Part shown: one piece after another, positions 23,561 to 31,285 of the stretch
Position numbering within the stretch: the stretch's first letter is position 1
How the letters are laid out: each line of letters opens with the position of its first letter
Assembly (NCBI RefSeq): GCF_017744655.1
Contig: NZ_JAGIAW010000001.1
Location: 620,001-684,000 of the forward strand
DNA: 64,000 bases
Origin: Devosia sp.
Lineage (GTDB): Bacteria; Pseudomonadota; Alphaproteobacteria; Rhizobiales; Devosiaceae
Direction: 5' to 3'
Notes under the pieces: generated by a model
The model's database searches: none
What the model was told of the DNA's origin: nothing
Seen by the model: the letters and a program-made list of their open reading frames with translations, nothing else
Translations under genes and position numbers: made by a program

Positions 23561-24448
23561 ATGACCCCAGCACAGCAAAACTATCAGGCCCGCATGCAGC
23601 GCGTTCTTGCCCATGTCGATGCTCATCTCGACGATGAGCTCGATCTGGCGACGCTGAGTGAGGTCGCCGCCTTTTCCAAATTTCACTTCCACCGGCAGTT
23701 CTCGGCAACTTTTGGCTTGTCCGTGCACCGCTATGTCCAGCTCGCCCGCTTGAAGCGAGCGTCCCGTGCGCTTGCCTGGGACGATGCCCAAAGCATCACG
23801 GATATAGCGATGGATGCCGGCTATGACGCCCCTGATGCCTTCGCCCGCGCCTTTCGGCAACGGCTCGCGCAGGCGCCGTCCGAGTTTCGGAAGTCACCGG
23901 ACTGGTCTTCGTGGCTCTCGGCCTTCGGGCCTTTGGACAATGCGAGAGACAAAGTCATGCAGATCATCTTCGAAGAGAACGACGTTACCATCCGCGATGT
24001 GCCGGAGACCCCGGTAGCCCTTATCGAGCATCGCGGCGACCGCGCCCGCTTGGGCGAAACACTTGAGCGCTTCAGGGCGTGGTGCAAGGCGGCCGGCCTC
24101 ACACCCGAAACCGGGCGATCGAGCTACATGGTGTTCCGCTCCGAACGCGAGCCGGCAATACCGGAAGACTACAGCATGGACCTTTGCGTCGAAACGGATC
24201 GCCCCATTGGCGCCGACGATGCGCCGATGACCGCCGGCCTCATCCCCGCGGGGCGCTGTGCCGTGCTGCGTTATCCCGGCAATACCAACAACCTTGAACC
24301 GGCCGCCCTCTACCTCTACCGCGACTGGCTCCCGCAAAGCGGCGAAGAGGCGCGCGACTTCCCCCTCTATGCGCGAAGGCAATTCGTGCCGATGCAGAAC
24401 CTGCAGGCCCATGAAGTCATCGTGGAACTCTACCTGCCGCTCAAATAG
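23561..24448 (+). CDS. AraC family regulator with GyrI-like effector domain
   Basis: Regulator of 295 residues. The N-terminal AraC DNA-binding domain (two helix-turn-helix units, VAAFSKFHFHRQFSATFGLS and ITDIAMDAGYDAPDAFARAF) is followed by a C-terminal GyrI-like small-molecule binding domain (about 135-295, with VALIEHRGDRARLGETLERF and GRCAVLRYPG). This is the Rob/SoxS-like layout seen in drug-sensing regulators. AAGGAAATGCG precedes the ATG. It is 89 bases after the PadR gene and closed by a terminator. Confidence 0.92.
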   Translation: MTPAQQNYQARMQRVLAHVDAHLDDELDLATLSEVAAFSKFHFHRQFSATFGLSVHRYVQLARLKRASRALAWDDAQSITDIAMDAGYDAPDAFARAFRQRLAQAPSEFRKSPDWSSWLSAFGPLDNARDKVMQIIFEENDVTIRDVPETPVALIEHRGDRARLGETLERFRAWCKAAGLTPETGRSSYMVFRSEREPAIPEDYSMDLCVETDRPIGADDAPMTAGLIPAGRCAVLRYPGNTNNLEPAALYLYRDWLPQSGEEARDFPLYARRQFVPMQNLQAHEVIVELYLPLK

Positions 24449-24458
24449 CTGATCTCAC

Positions 24459-24494
24459 AGGCGGCTTTGCCCAAGGCAAGCCGCCTGTTCTTTC
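24459..24494 (+). terminator. Terminator after AraC/GyrI gene
   Basis: AGGCGGCTT and AAGCCGCCT arms around 10 bases, then TTCTTT. Confidence 0.7.
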
Positions 24495-24566
24495 TCCAAC
24501 TTGCGATCAACACACCGCGTTTGGTGTCCGTTGGTTCACTGACCTGGCAAAGCCATCTGGCCGTCG

Positions 24567-25361
24567 CTAACTCGTAAAACTTCGCACCAGCGAGCCAACG
24601 ACCAGATACCAGCCGTCCACGAGCACGAAGAAGATCAGCTTGAAGGGCAGGGAGATGACCACCGGCGGCAGCATCATCATACCCATGCTCATCAGCACCG
24701 AAGCGACGACCATGTCGATGATGACAAACGGCAAAAACAGCAAAAATCCGATTTCGAAGGCGCGGCGCAGTTCCGAGATCAGGAAGGCCGGAATCAGCAG
24801 CTGCAGCGGAATGGCTTCCGGCTCGGCCGGGATTTCCGCCTCGGTCAGGTCGTAGAACAGTGACAGATCCTGTTCGCGCACATTGGCGCGCATGAAGGCA
24901 TGGAGCGGCGCTACGGTCGGCTCAAAAGCCTCGGAAATCTCGATTTCGCCGGCCAGCAGCGGCGCGATGCCGTTATTGTAGCTTTGCTCCAGCGTCGGCT
25001 GCATGATGAAGAAGGTGAGGAACAGCGCCAGCGAGATCATCACCGAATTCGGCGGTGCGGTTTGCAGGCCAATGGCCGTGCGCAGCAGCGAAAGCACGAC
25101 GACGATGCGCGTAAAACTCGTCACCATCACGAGGATGGATGGCGCTAGCGACAGGATCGTAAGAAGGCCGATGAGCTGGATGGCGCGCTCGGCCAGAGCC
25201 GTGTCGTCGCCGAAGCCAATGGACAGTTCCTGCGCCTGGGCAATACCCATGCCGACAAGCGTCAGGCCGGCCGCGATGGCCAGGCCGATCAGGGCGCGCT
25301 TCTTGAGGCGCGCCCGCGCAGCACTAGTTTCGGTTGCTCTCGCCCTGCGCTTCGTGATCAC
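24567..25361 (-). CDS. fliP: Flagellar export gate protein FliP
   Basis: Core channel protein of the flagellar type III export gate (FliP5-FliQ4-FliR1). The 264 residues show a cleavable signal (GLAIAAGLTLVGMGIAQA), four membrane helices and the family motifs LSLAPSILVMVTSFTRIVVV, MISLALFLTFFIM and IDMVVASVLMSMGMMMLPP. The start is probably the GTG at 25361, inside fliO, giving a 38-base overlap; no other start precedes the signal peptide. In an operon with fliO, divergent from flgB. Confidence 0.93.
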   Translation of the reverse strand: MITKRRARATETSAARARLKKRALIGLAIAAGLTLVGMGIAQAQELSIGFGDDTALAERAIQLIGLLTILSLAPSILVMVTSFTRIVVVLSLLRTAIGLQTAPPNSVMISLALFLTFFIMQPTLEQSYNNGIAPLLAGEIEISEAFEPTVAPLHAFMRANVREQDLSLFYDLTEAEIPAEPEAIPLQLLIPAFLISELRRAFEIGFLLFLPFVIIDMVVASVLMSMGMMMLPPVVISLPFKLIFFVLVDGWYLVVGSLVRSFTS

Positions 25362-25977
25362 GCGTTACGCTTTCGTTAACCGCTCGTCCTGCGTCCTCTG
25401 TAGCTGAGTCGGTCGCGGTCGCGGGCGAAATGTCCGGCTTATACCCGGCTGGCAATGTGTCCTGCGTGGAAACGGGGCGCAGTAGGCCCGTGTGGCGCAG
25501 CGAGCGGCCCGGCGCCTGTTCGCGCGCCTTGTTGGCCTCGCGGGCCCGATCAATGGCGGCGCCGGGGCCGGCGACGGTGGTCACAACAGCCGCAGCGGCC
25601 TTTGGCTGGGCCGCCGGTGCGTCATTATTGGCCTTGCGGCCGATCATTGGCACGGGGCGGCGCGTGGTCTGGGCTGCCGGCGGTTCGGGCGGCACGATGC
25701 CGGCTTCCACCACCAGATCCTGGGCGCCGCCGGTCAAAATAAGGTGTTCGACATTGTCGCGCCGCACGATCAGCAATTGCCGCTTCTGGTCAACCACGAG
25801 GCTGTCCACAATGGCGAGACGCTTGTTGCGGCCGCGCACGCCATTGCTCGATACGCGAAACAGCAGTTTGAGCAGCCACACGCCCAGAAGGATCAGGACG
25901 ATGACGGCGCCGAGGGCGAAGAGTGCGGTCAGGTAGGTATTGCCGCTTCCGCCGAAGAGGCTGGTGATGAACTGCAC
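25324..25977 (-). CDS. fliO: Flagellar biosynthesis protein FliO
   Basis: Accessory membrane protein that stabilises FliP during gate assembly. The 217-residue product has one N-terminal membrane helix (ALFALGAVIVLILLGVWLLK) followed by the FliO domain (KRLAIVDSLVVDQKRQLLIV, DNVEHLILTGG) and a long Pro/Ala-rich cytoplasmic tail. The GTG at 25977 is 9 bases after AGGAG and is preferred to a TTG three codons upstream. Its 5' leader contains several hairpins. Confidence 0.88.
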   Translation of the reverse strand: MQFITSLFGGSGNTYLTALFALGAVIVLILLGVWLLKLLFRVSSNGVRGRNKRLAIVDSLVVDQKRQLLIVRRDNVEHLILTGGAQDLVVEAGIVPPEPPAAQTTRRPVPMIGRKANNDAPAAQPKAAAAVVTTVAGPGAAIDRAREANKAREQAPGRSLRHTGLLRPVSTQDTLPAGYKPDISPATATDSATEDAGRAVNESVTRDHEAQGESNRN

Positions 25978-25993
25978 TGATTCCAACTCCTAA

Positions 25994-26115
25994 GCATGCC
26001 CCCGGTTTCGGGGCGAGGCATGCGTAACAACAAAAGACTAAGGCGTGGAGAGCGAATCGAAGATCGCGACGCGCCTTAGAGTGGCCTCCCCGACTCTGTC
26101 GGGCATTTTCTGCCC
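25994..26115 (-). other. Three inverted repeats in the fliO leader
   Basis: GCATGCC/GGCATGC (25994-26023) enclosing CCCG-gttt-CGGG; CTAAGGCG/CGCCTTAG (26038-26079); GGGCA-ttttc-TGCCC (26101-26115). All lie between the CtrA box and the fliO start, so they are probably in the untranslated leader. No terminator-like T-run is evident on the minus strand. Confidence 0.45.
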
Positions 26116-26173
26116 AGTCAAATCAGGCAATCATGCAGAATGCGAGGCATTTTAGGACAGTGTGCGGTCACTA

Positions 26174-26189
26174 TTAACGCTTCTTTAAC
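26174..26189. promoter_or_regulatory. CtrA box between fliO and flgB
   Basis: TTAA-CGCTTCT-TTAAC, an exact match on the plus strand; on the minus strand the TTAA-N7-TTAA core is also kept, so one site can serve both directions. It lies 51 bases before the flgB start and about 200 before fliO. Confidence 0.75.
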
Positions 26190-26197
26190 CCTGATTA

Positions 26198-26210
26198 GGC
26201 AGGTTTTGCC
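26198..26210 (+). promoter_or_regulatory. 13-bp flagellar element (GGCAGGTTTTGCC), flgB copy
   Basis: Begins 9 bases after the CtrA box, the same arrangement as before fliX (8 bases). Differs from the fliX copy at one position. Confidence 0.55.
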
Positions 26211-26239
26211 CATCTGACTTGGACTCAGGAGTAGTCGCG

Positions 26240-26647
26240 ATGGGGTTGATGGACATGCCGGTGTTTTCGGCGCTGACGGACAAGATGCGCTGGCATCAGG
26301 CCCGTCAGGGTCTTCTGGCCGAGAACGTCGCCAACGCGGACAATCCTGGCTTCAAGGGGCGCGATCTGAAGCAGTACAATTTCGAGGACCGTTTCAGCGT
26401 CGTGCAGGCGCCGGTCGTCAGCACTGTTGCGACTCAGCCTAGGCACTTTTCGACCTCTATCGGCGGCGGCACAAGCTTCACCGACGACAAGATGGTCAAT
26501 TTCGAGATCACGCCGAAGGGAAACGGCATCACCCTCGAAGACGAGATGATGAAGGTCACGACCAATATGATGGACTATCAGGCCGCGACCTCCCTCTACC
26601 AGAAATCGGTCAAGATACTGAAGACCGCACTCGGCAAGACCGCTTAA
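26240..26647 (+). CDS. flgB: Proximal rod protein FlgB
   Basis: Rod subunit nearest to the MS-ring. The 135 residues include the rod motif MRWHQARQGLLAENVANADN with PGFKGRD and the C-terminal segment MMDYQAATSLYQKSVKIL. CAGGAG precedes the ATG at 26240; an upstream TTG would add seven residues without a ribosome site. First gene of flgB-flgC-fliE-fliQ-fliR-flhB. Confidence 0.95.
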   Translation: MGLMDMPVFSALTDKMRWHQARQGLLAENVANADNPGFKGRDLKQYNFEDRFSVVQAPVVSTVATQPRHFSTSIGGGTSFTDDKMVNFEITPKGNGITLEDEMMKVTTNMMDYQAATSLYQKSVKILKTALGKTA

Positions 26648-26662
26648 GAAAGGGCCTGATCC

Positions 26663-27073
26663 ATGGATTTCAATACTTCTATCGGCATCGCCGCCACGGG
26701 CCTGCACGCACAGTCGGCCCGCATGCGCGTCATCGCCGAAAATATCGCCAACGCCGACTCCACGGCGACCACGCCGGGCGGCGAACCCTATCGCCGCCGC
26801 GTTCCCACCTTTGAAACGGTGATGAACAACGAGCTTGGCGGCCGCGTCGTCACCATGGGCAAGCTGGCCTATGACCAGAGCGACTTCAACAACCGCTACG
26901 AGCCCGGCCACCCGGCCGCCGATGCGAACGGTTACGTTCAATACCCCAACGTCAACACACTGATCGAGACGATGGACATGCGCGAGGCCCAGCGCAGCTA
27001 TGAGGCCAATCTCAACGTGGTTTCCGTAACCCGCCAGATGCTCGGGCAAACGCTCGACATTCTCCGCGGCTGA
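26663..27073 (+). CDS. flgC: Proximal rod protein FlgC
   Basis: Rod subunit of 136 residues, partner of FlgB. N-terminal rod signature IAATGLHAQSARMRVIAENI with ANADST, and C-terminal EAQRSYEANLNVVSVTRQML. Located 15 bases after flgB with an AAAGGG ribosome site. Confidence 0.96.
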   Translation: MDFNTSIGIAATGLHAQSARMRVIAENIANADSTATTPGGEPYRRRVPTFETVMNNELGGRVVTMGKLAYDQSDFNNRYEPGHPAADANGYVQYPNVNTLIETMDMREAQRSYEANLNVVSVTRQMLGQTLDILRG

Positions 27074-27093
27074 CGGTTCTGGGGGCAATCATC

Positions 27094-27588
27094 ATGGCGT
27101 CAACACCCTTCAATATCGCAGCAGCGGCCTATGGCAATGCCAGCCGCCTCGCGTCGCAGATCAGCCGTCCCGAAGCGGAAGCCGCAATCGCCGGCGTTGC
27201 CGGTGGCCCCAACTTCGCGCAGATGCTGGCCCAGTCGGTCCAGTCCGTGACCGAAAGCGGTCGCGCCGCCGATCCGACGGCCATCGCCACCCTGAGCGAT
27301 GCCGCGACCCGCATGCTGACCCAGGCTTCTCAGCCCGGTGCACAGTTAGGCACCAATCCGGGTAATGGCGGCAATGACTTCGCCGCTATGCTGGCCCAGT
27401 CGGTCCAGGGCGTCGTCGATCAGGGCCGCCAGTCGGACCAGATGGCCATCGACATGGTCAATGGCAAGGCGAACGTGGTCGACATGGTCACCGCCATGTC
27501 CCAGACCGAATTTGCCATCGAAAGCATCGTGACGATCCGCGACCGCGTGATCCAGTCCTATGAATCGATCATGAGCATGCCGATCTAG
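27094..27588 (+). CDS. fliE: Hook-basal body protein FliE with an internal duplication
   Basis: Junction protein between MS-ring and rod. The C-terminal half is a normal FliE (VVDMVTAMSQTEFAIESIVT, then RDRVIQSYESIMSMPI). The protein is 164 residues, longer than the usual 100-115. The extra length comes from a repeated segment: residues 40-69 (NFAQMLAQSVQSV, then GRAADPTAI) resemble 95-124 (DFAAMLAQSVQGV, then GRQSDQMAI) with 15 of 30 positions identical. The copies are also similar at DNA level (both contain ATGCTGGCCCAGTCGGTCCA). The function of the second unit is unknown. Confidence 0.93.
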   Translation: MASTPFNIAAAAYGNASRLASQISRPEAEAAIAGVAGGPNFAQMLAQSVQSVTESGRAADPTAIATLSDAATRMLTQASQPGAQLGTNPGNGGNDFAAMLAQSVQGVVDQGRQSDQMAIDMVNGKANVVDMVTAMSQTEFAIESIVTIRDRVIQSYESIMSMPI

Positions 27589-27614
27589 TCTTCCACCGAA
27601 GTGTGAGTGGGGGC

Positions 27615-27627
27615 GGCAGGATTTGCC
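27615..27627 (+). promoter_or_regulatory. 13-bp flagellar element (GGCAGGATTTGCC), fliQ copy
   Basis: Fourth exact member of GGCAGRWYTTGCC, 59 bases before the fliQ start in the 97-bp fliE-fliQ gap. No CtrA box or sigma-54 element is next to it, so it may act on a weak internal promoter or as a downstream site. Confidence 0.5.
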
Positions 27628-27685
27628 ACCTCAGGCGTTCAGGAATCAGTTACCATTTGCGGGTGACCGCATGGGAAATTGAGTC

Positions 27686-27952
27686 GTGACCGGCGCTGAA
27701 GTCCTCGACATTGCCAATCAGGGTATCTGGACGCTGATCATCGTGTCCCTACCGATGATGCTGGTCGGCCTTGTCGTCGGCGTCGTCATTGCCCTCTTTC
27801 AGGCCCTGACGCAAATCCAGGAACAAACCCTGGTCTTCGTTCCCAAGATCATCGCCATCTTCGTCACCATGTTGCTGACGCTGCCGTTTCTCGGCGCCAC
27901 TATGTCGGCCTATATGACGCGGGTTGTCGATATGATCATCGTCGGCGGCTGA
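27686..27952 (+). CDS. fliQ: Flagellar export gate protein FliQ
   Basis: Small gate subunit with two membrane helices, 88 residues. Family pattern: LIIVSLPMMLVGLVVGVVIA, ALTQIQEQTLVFVPKI and the tail. GTG start. Its stop shares a base with the fliR start, so the two are translationally coupled. Confidence 0.94.
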   Translation: MTGAEVLDIANQGIWTLIIVSLPMMLVGLVVGVVIALFQALTQIQEQTLVFVPKIIAIFVTMLLTLPFLGATMSAYMTRVVDMIIVGG

Positions 27953-28722
27953 TGTTTACGCTCAACCTCGACTGGGGGCCTGCGGCAGCGTTCACCTATC
28001 TCATCCTCTTCGCCCGCATCGGCGCCATGCTGATGCTGATGCCTGCGCTCGGCGAAGACACGATCCCGATGCGGTTGCGTCTTGCCTTCGGGCTCACCTT
28101 TACCTTTGTGCTCTATCCTTTGCTCTCCAGCATCATGCCCCCCATGCCGCAGGATATTCCAGGCATGGTGGCGCTGCTTTTTCACGAGCTGGCCGTTGGC
28201 CTCATCATCGGCGGCATTGTGCGCATCACCACCATGGCGACGCAGATCGCCGGTGCCATCGTCGCTTTTCAGGCTGGCCTTTCCGGCGCCATGGCGGCCG
28301 ACCCGACCCAGCAGGGCATGCAGAGCGCGGTTTTTACGAGCTTCCTGTCCTTCCTCGGCATCACGCTGATCTTCGCCACCGATTTGCATCACATGGCGCT
28401 TGCGGCGATCTATGACAGTTATGACGTGTTTTCGCCGACCATGCCGATCATGTCGGAAGACGCCATGCAGCTGGCTCTTAAAACAGTCGCAGGCGCCTTT
28501 TCGGTGGGCGTGCAGATGTCCGCACCCTTCATCGTCTTCGGCCTCGTCTTCAACCTCGGCGCCGGCATCCTGTCGCGCCTGATGCCTCAATTGCAGGTCT
28601 ATTTCATCCTGATGCCCGCCAATATCCTGGCCGGGCTGGTTCTGTTTGCTCTTTTGCTCATGATGATGATGGGGTGGTATCTCTCCGCCTTCGAAAATCA
28701 TCTGGCTATGTGGCGGGGGTAG
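27952..28722 (+). CDS. fliR: Flagellar export gate protein FliR
   Basis: Single-copy gate subunit of 256 residues with six hydrophobic helices. Characteristic segments are ILFARIGAMLMLMPALGEDT, ELAVGLIIGGIVRITTMATQ with AGAIVAFQAGL, and the C-terminal ILAGLVLFALLLMMMMGWY. Starts on the fliQ stop (TGATG). Confidence 0.94.
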   Translation: MFTLNLDWGPAAAFTYLILFARIGAMLMLMPALGEDTIPMRLRLAFGLTFTFVLYPLLSSIMPPMPQDIPGMVALLFHELAVGLIIGGIVRITTMATQIAGAIVAFQAGLSGAMAADPTQQGMQSAVFTSFLSFLGITLIFATDLHHMALAAIYDSYDVFSPTMPIMSEDAMQLALKTVAGAFSVGVQMSAPFIVFGLVFNLGAGILSRLMPQLQVYFILMPANILAGLVLFALLLMMMMGWYLSAFENHLAMWRG

Positions 28723-28725
28723 TCG

Positions 28726-29811
28726 ATGGCCGACGAAGCCCCGGAGCAGGACAGCAAAACAGAAGACCCTTCCCAAAAGAAGCTTGAGGAAGCCCATAAG
28801 AAAGGCGACGTCGCCAAGAGCCAGGAGGTCACCACCTGGTTCATGCTGATCGGCACGACCATCGTCTTTGCCTCCATGGCGCCATGGGTGTCGACCCAGA
28901 TCAGCAATCCCTTGCAGATCATCATGATGAATGCCGATCGCTTCAACGTCGAAGGCTCGGGGTTTTCGGCCTTTTTTAATGGTCTGGCTTTCTCGATGAT
29001 CGGCGCCGTGCTGGCGCCGCTGGCCGTACTCTATGTTTGCGGCATCCTCGCCAATCTCGTGCAGCATCGGCCACTGTTCTCGGCCGAGCCCATCACTCCG
29101 AAATTCTCGAAAATATCTCCGCTCGCCGGGGCAAAGCGCCTGTTTTCAACCGACGCTTTGGTCAATTTCGGCAAGGGCCTCTTGAAGATCGCCGTGGTCG
29201 GCATCGTCGTCGTCATGGTGGTCTGGCCCGAGCGAGATCGCCTCGACACCATGATGACGGCTGACCCCATCATCATCCTGATGGATTTCCAGGAGCTTGG
29301 CGTAAAGATCCTGACCGCCGTGCTCATCGTGGTCACCTTCATCGCCGCCGCCGACTATTTTTACACCCGCCAGAAATGGTGGAAGCGGCAGATGATGACG
29401 GTCCAGGAAACGCGCGAAGAATACAAGCAGATGGAAGGCGACCCGCACGTCAAGGGCCGCATCCGCCAGTTGCGCCAGGAGCGCGCCCGCAAGCGCATGA
29501 TGCAGGCCGTGCCCGACGCCACCGTGGTCGTCACCAACCCGACCCACTACGCAGTCGCCCTCAAATACGACAAGGGCATGGGCGCGCCCAAATGCGTCGC
29601 CAAGGGCGCCGATGCCGTGGCCCTGCGCATCCGCACCGTGGCCAAAGAAAACGACGTCCCGATCATCGAGAATCCGCCTTTGGCCCGCGCGCTCTTTGCC
29701 TCGGTCGATGTCGACGACGACATTCCCGCCGATCACTACAAGGCCGTCGCCGAAATCATCGGCTTCGTCATGCGCCTCAAGCATGGCCAGAGCTGGAAGG
29801 CGCGGGGGTAG
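28726..29811 (+). CDS. flhB: Flagellar export switch protein FlhB
   Basis: Inner-membrane protein that controls substrate switching from rod/hook to filament export. The 361 residues have four membrane helices and a cytoplasmic domain with the self-cleaving NPTH motif (Asn271-Pro272) in VVTNPTHYAVALKYD. The N-terminus is the usual EDPSQKKLEEAHKKGDVAKS. Three bases after fliR. flhA, normally a partner, is not in the window. Confidence 0.96.
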   Translation: MADEAPEQDSKTEDPSQKKLEEAHKKGDVAKSQEVTTWFMLIGTTIVFASMAPWVSTQISNPLQIIMMNADRFNVEGSGFSAFFNGLAFSMIGAVLAPLAVLYVCGILANLVQHRPLFSAEPITPKFSKISPLAGAKRLFSTDALVNFGKGLLKIAVVGIVVVMVVWPERDRLDTMMTADPIIILMDFQELGVKILTAVLIVVTFIAAADYFYTRQKWWKRQMMTVQETREEYKQMEGDPHVKGRIRQLRQERARKRMMQAVPDATVVVTNPTHYAVALKYDKGMGAPKCVAKGADAVALRIRTVAKENDVPIIENPPLARALFASVDVDDDIPADHYKAVAEIIGFVMRLKHGQSWKARG

Positions 29812-29820
29812 GGCGGTTCC

Positions 29821-30495
29821 ATGGATTTCATGAAGCTCCTCAAGTCGCTTGAGGAATTGCTCTACGAGCTGATCAGCTGGTTTCTCTTCTATCCGCTGAC
29901 CCTGTGGCGCATCGTTCGCCGGCCGCTCCACATGCTCTCCTATGCCGAACGGCAATTGCTGGAGGAGGAGGACCGGCAGTTCGACGATGGCCTCAGCCCG
30001 CCCATCCTGCTGCTGATCTCGCTGGTGGTCCTGCACAGCCTGAGCCAGGCGGTGCAACCGGAGCAGGAGCATGTGCTTTCCGGACTGCTCGCCGACGACT
30101 GGAACCTGTTGATCTTCCGCGCAGTCATCTTCAGCCTGTTCCCGCTGCTGTTCGGTCTCTTGCAGCTAAAACTGAACCGGGCGCGATTGACGCGAACCAC
30201 GTTCAAGCCGGTCTTCTACAGCCAGTGCTACGCCACCGTGCCCTTCGTGGTACTGGCGAGCCTCGGCCTGCAATGCGTCACCGCCAACCAGGTCCTTCTG
30301 GGGTGGCTCATCGGCGGCGCCGGCCTTGTCTGGTACATCAGCGTCGAAACGCTCTGGCTTGCCCGCAGCGCTAAGCTGCGGCCAGCTATCTCGGCGTTTT
30401 TCGTGCTCGCGACGCTGGTCGTCGCCGTGCCGCTATTCCTGCTGTCGGCCCTGTTGATCGGCCTTGCCAGCGGTTCGGTGTCGCTGGCGGACTAG
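29821..30495 (+). CDS. Uncharacterised multi-pass membrane protein after flhB
   Basis: A 224-residue protein with an amphipathic N-terminus (LLKSLEELLYELISWFLFYP) and about five hydrophobic segments; I do not recognise the family with confidence, although the layout is similar to Yip1/permease-like proteins. Ten bases after flhB on the same strand, so it is likely co-transcribed with the gate genes. A linker of charged residues (LLEEEDRQFDDG) precedes the first clear helix pair. It overlaps the end of the convergent CPBP gene by 4 bases. Confidence 0.7.
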   Translation: MDFMKLLKSLEELLYELISWFLFYPLTLWRIVRRPLHMLSYAERQLLEEEDRQFDDGLSPPILLLISLVVLHSLSQAVQPEQEHVLSGLLADDWNLLIFRAVIFSLFPLLFGLLQLKLNRARLTRTTFKPVFYSQCYATVPFVVLASLGLQCVTANQVLLGWLIGGAGLVWYISVETLWLARSAKLRPAISAFFVLATLVVAVPLFLLSALLIGLASGSVSLAD

Positions 30496-31226
30496 GCTTC
30501 AACGCCAACCGGCAAGTGACCGAGCGTAAAGCTGGTCAGGAAGAGAACCCAGTCATTGAAGATGTGGGCGATAGACGACACCCAGAGATTGCGGGTGACC
30601 AGATAGGCGATGGTCAAGACAATCCGCGCCGTGCCGATGATGCCGATGCACTGGATAAAATTCCAGTTGTAGGTCGGCAGGTGCATGGCCGAGAACCATA
30701 GTGTCGACACCACCACGGCAATGATCAGCCCAAGGCGCCGCGATAGCCCGAATTTGGTCACGCAGAGCCACAGCACCGCCAGCAACGGCAAGATGGACAC
30801 GGCCTCCTCGCCGATCAGCTGGATGAACGTGCGCGCCAGAAACAGCAGCAGATCCACCGCGCCATAGGTCGCCAGGCCCTCCACCGCGGCATTGGGCGAG
30901 GCACCGAAAAGCTGGCTGATGGCAATGCCGAAAATACCAGACACGAGCACCGTCAACACGCCAAAGCCGATGCCAATACCGAACTGTTTTAGCCCCAGCG
31001 GCCGGAAGATCGCCGGTGGGCGCCAACCGGTCACGGCCATGATGGTCAGCAGCGGCAGCCCGGTAAAGACCACGGCGGGAATGAAGACGAGTGGCACCGT
31101 CTCGAAGGGTGCCAGAATGAGCTGGAAGAACGCGACAATCACGGAGGCGATCACCAGCAGCCAGCCCCGGCCGCCGATCGCCACCGGCTCGCCGGCATAA
31201 TAGGGAAGGTCGATCTTGATCGTCAT
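30492..31226 (-). CDS. CPBP family intramembrane metalloprotease
   Basis: Membrane protein of 244 residues with about seven helices and the Rce1/CPBP (Abi) motifs: GEEAVSILPL with the two glutamates, FSAMHLP with the histidine, and AHIFNDW with the second histidine and Asn. These residues form the zinc-like glutamate active site of intramembrane proteases. The typical Arg after EE (EExxxR) is not visible, so activity is uncertain. ATG at 31226 follows a GTG that could also serve. Substrate unknown. Confidence 0.8.
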   Translation of the reverse strand: MTIKIDLPYYAGEPVAIGGRGWLLVIASVIVAFFQLILAPFETVPLVFIPAVVFTGLPLLTIMAVTGWRPPAIFRPLGLKQFGIGIGFGVLTVLVSGIFGIAISQLFGASPNAAVEGLATYGAVDLLLFLARTFIQLIGEEAVSILPLLAVLWLCVTKFGLSRRLGLIIAVVVSTLWFSAMHLPTYNWNFIQCIGIIGTARIVLTIAYLVTRNLWVSSIAHIFNDWVLFLTSFTLGHLPVGVEA

Positions 31227-31285
31227 CACGCGTGCCCCAAAGCCCTGCCGCATCTAAGCGTGGTGCCGGAATATTGGCAAGCGGA

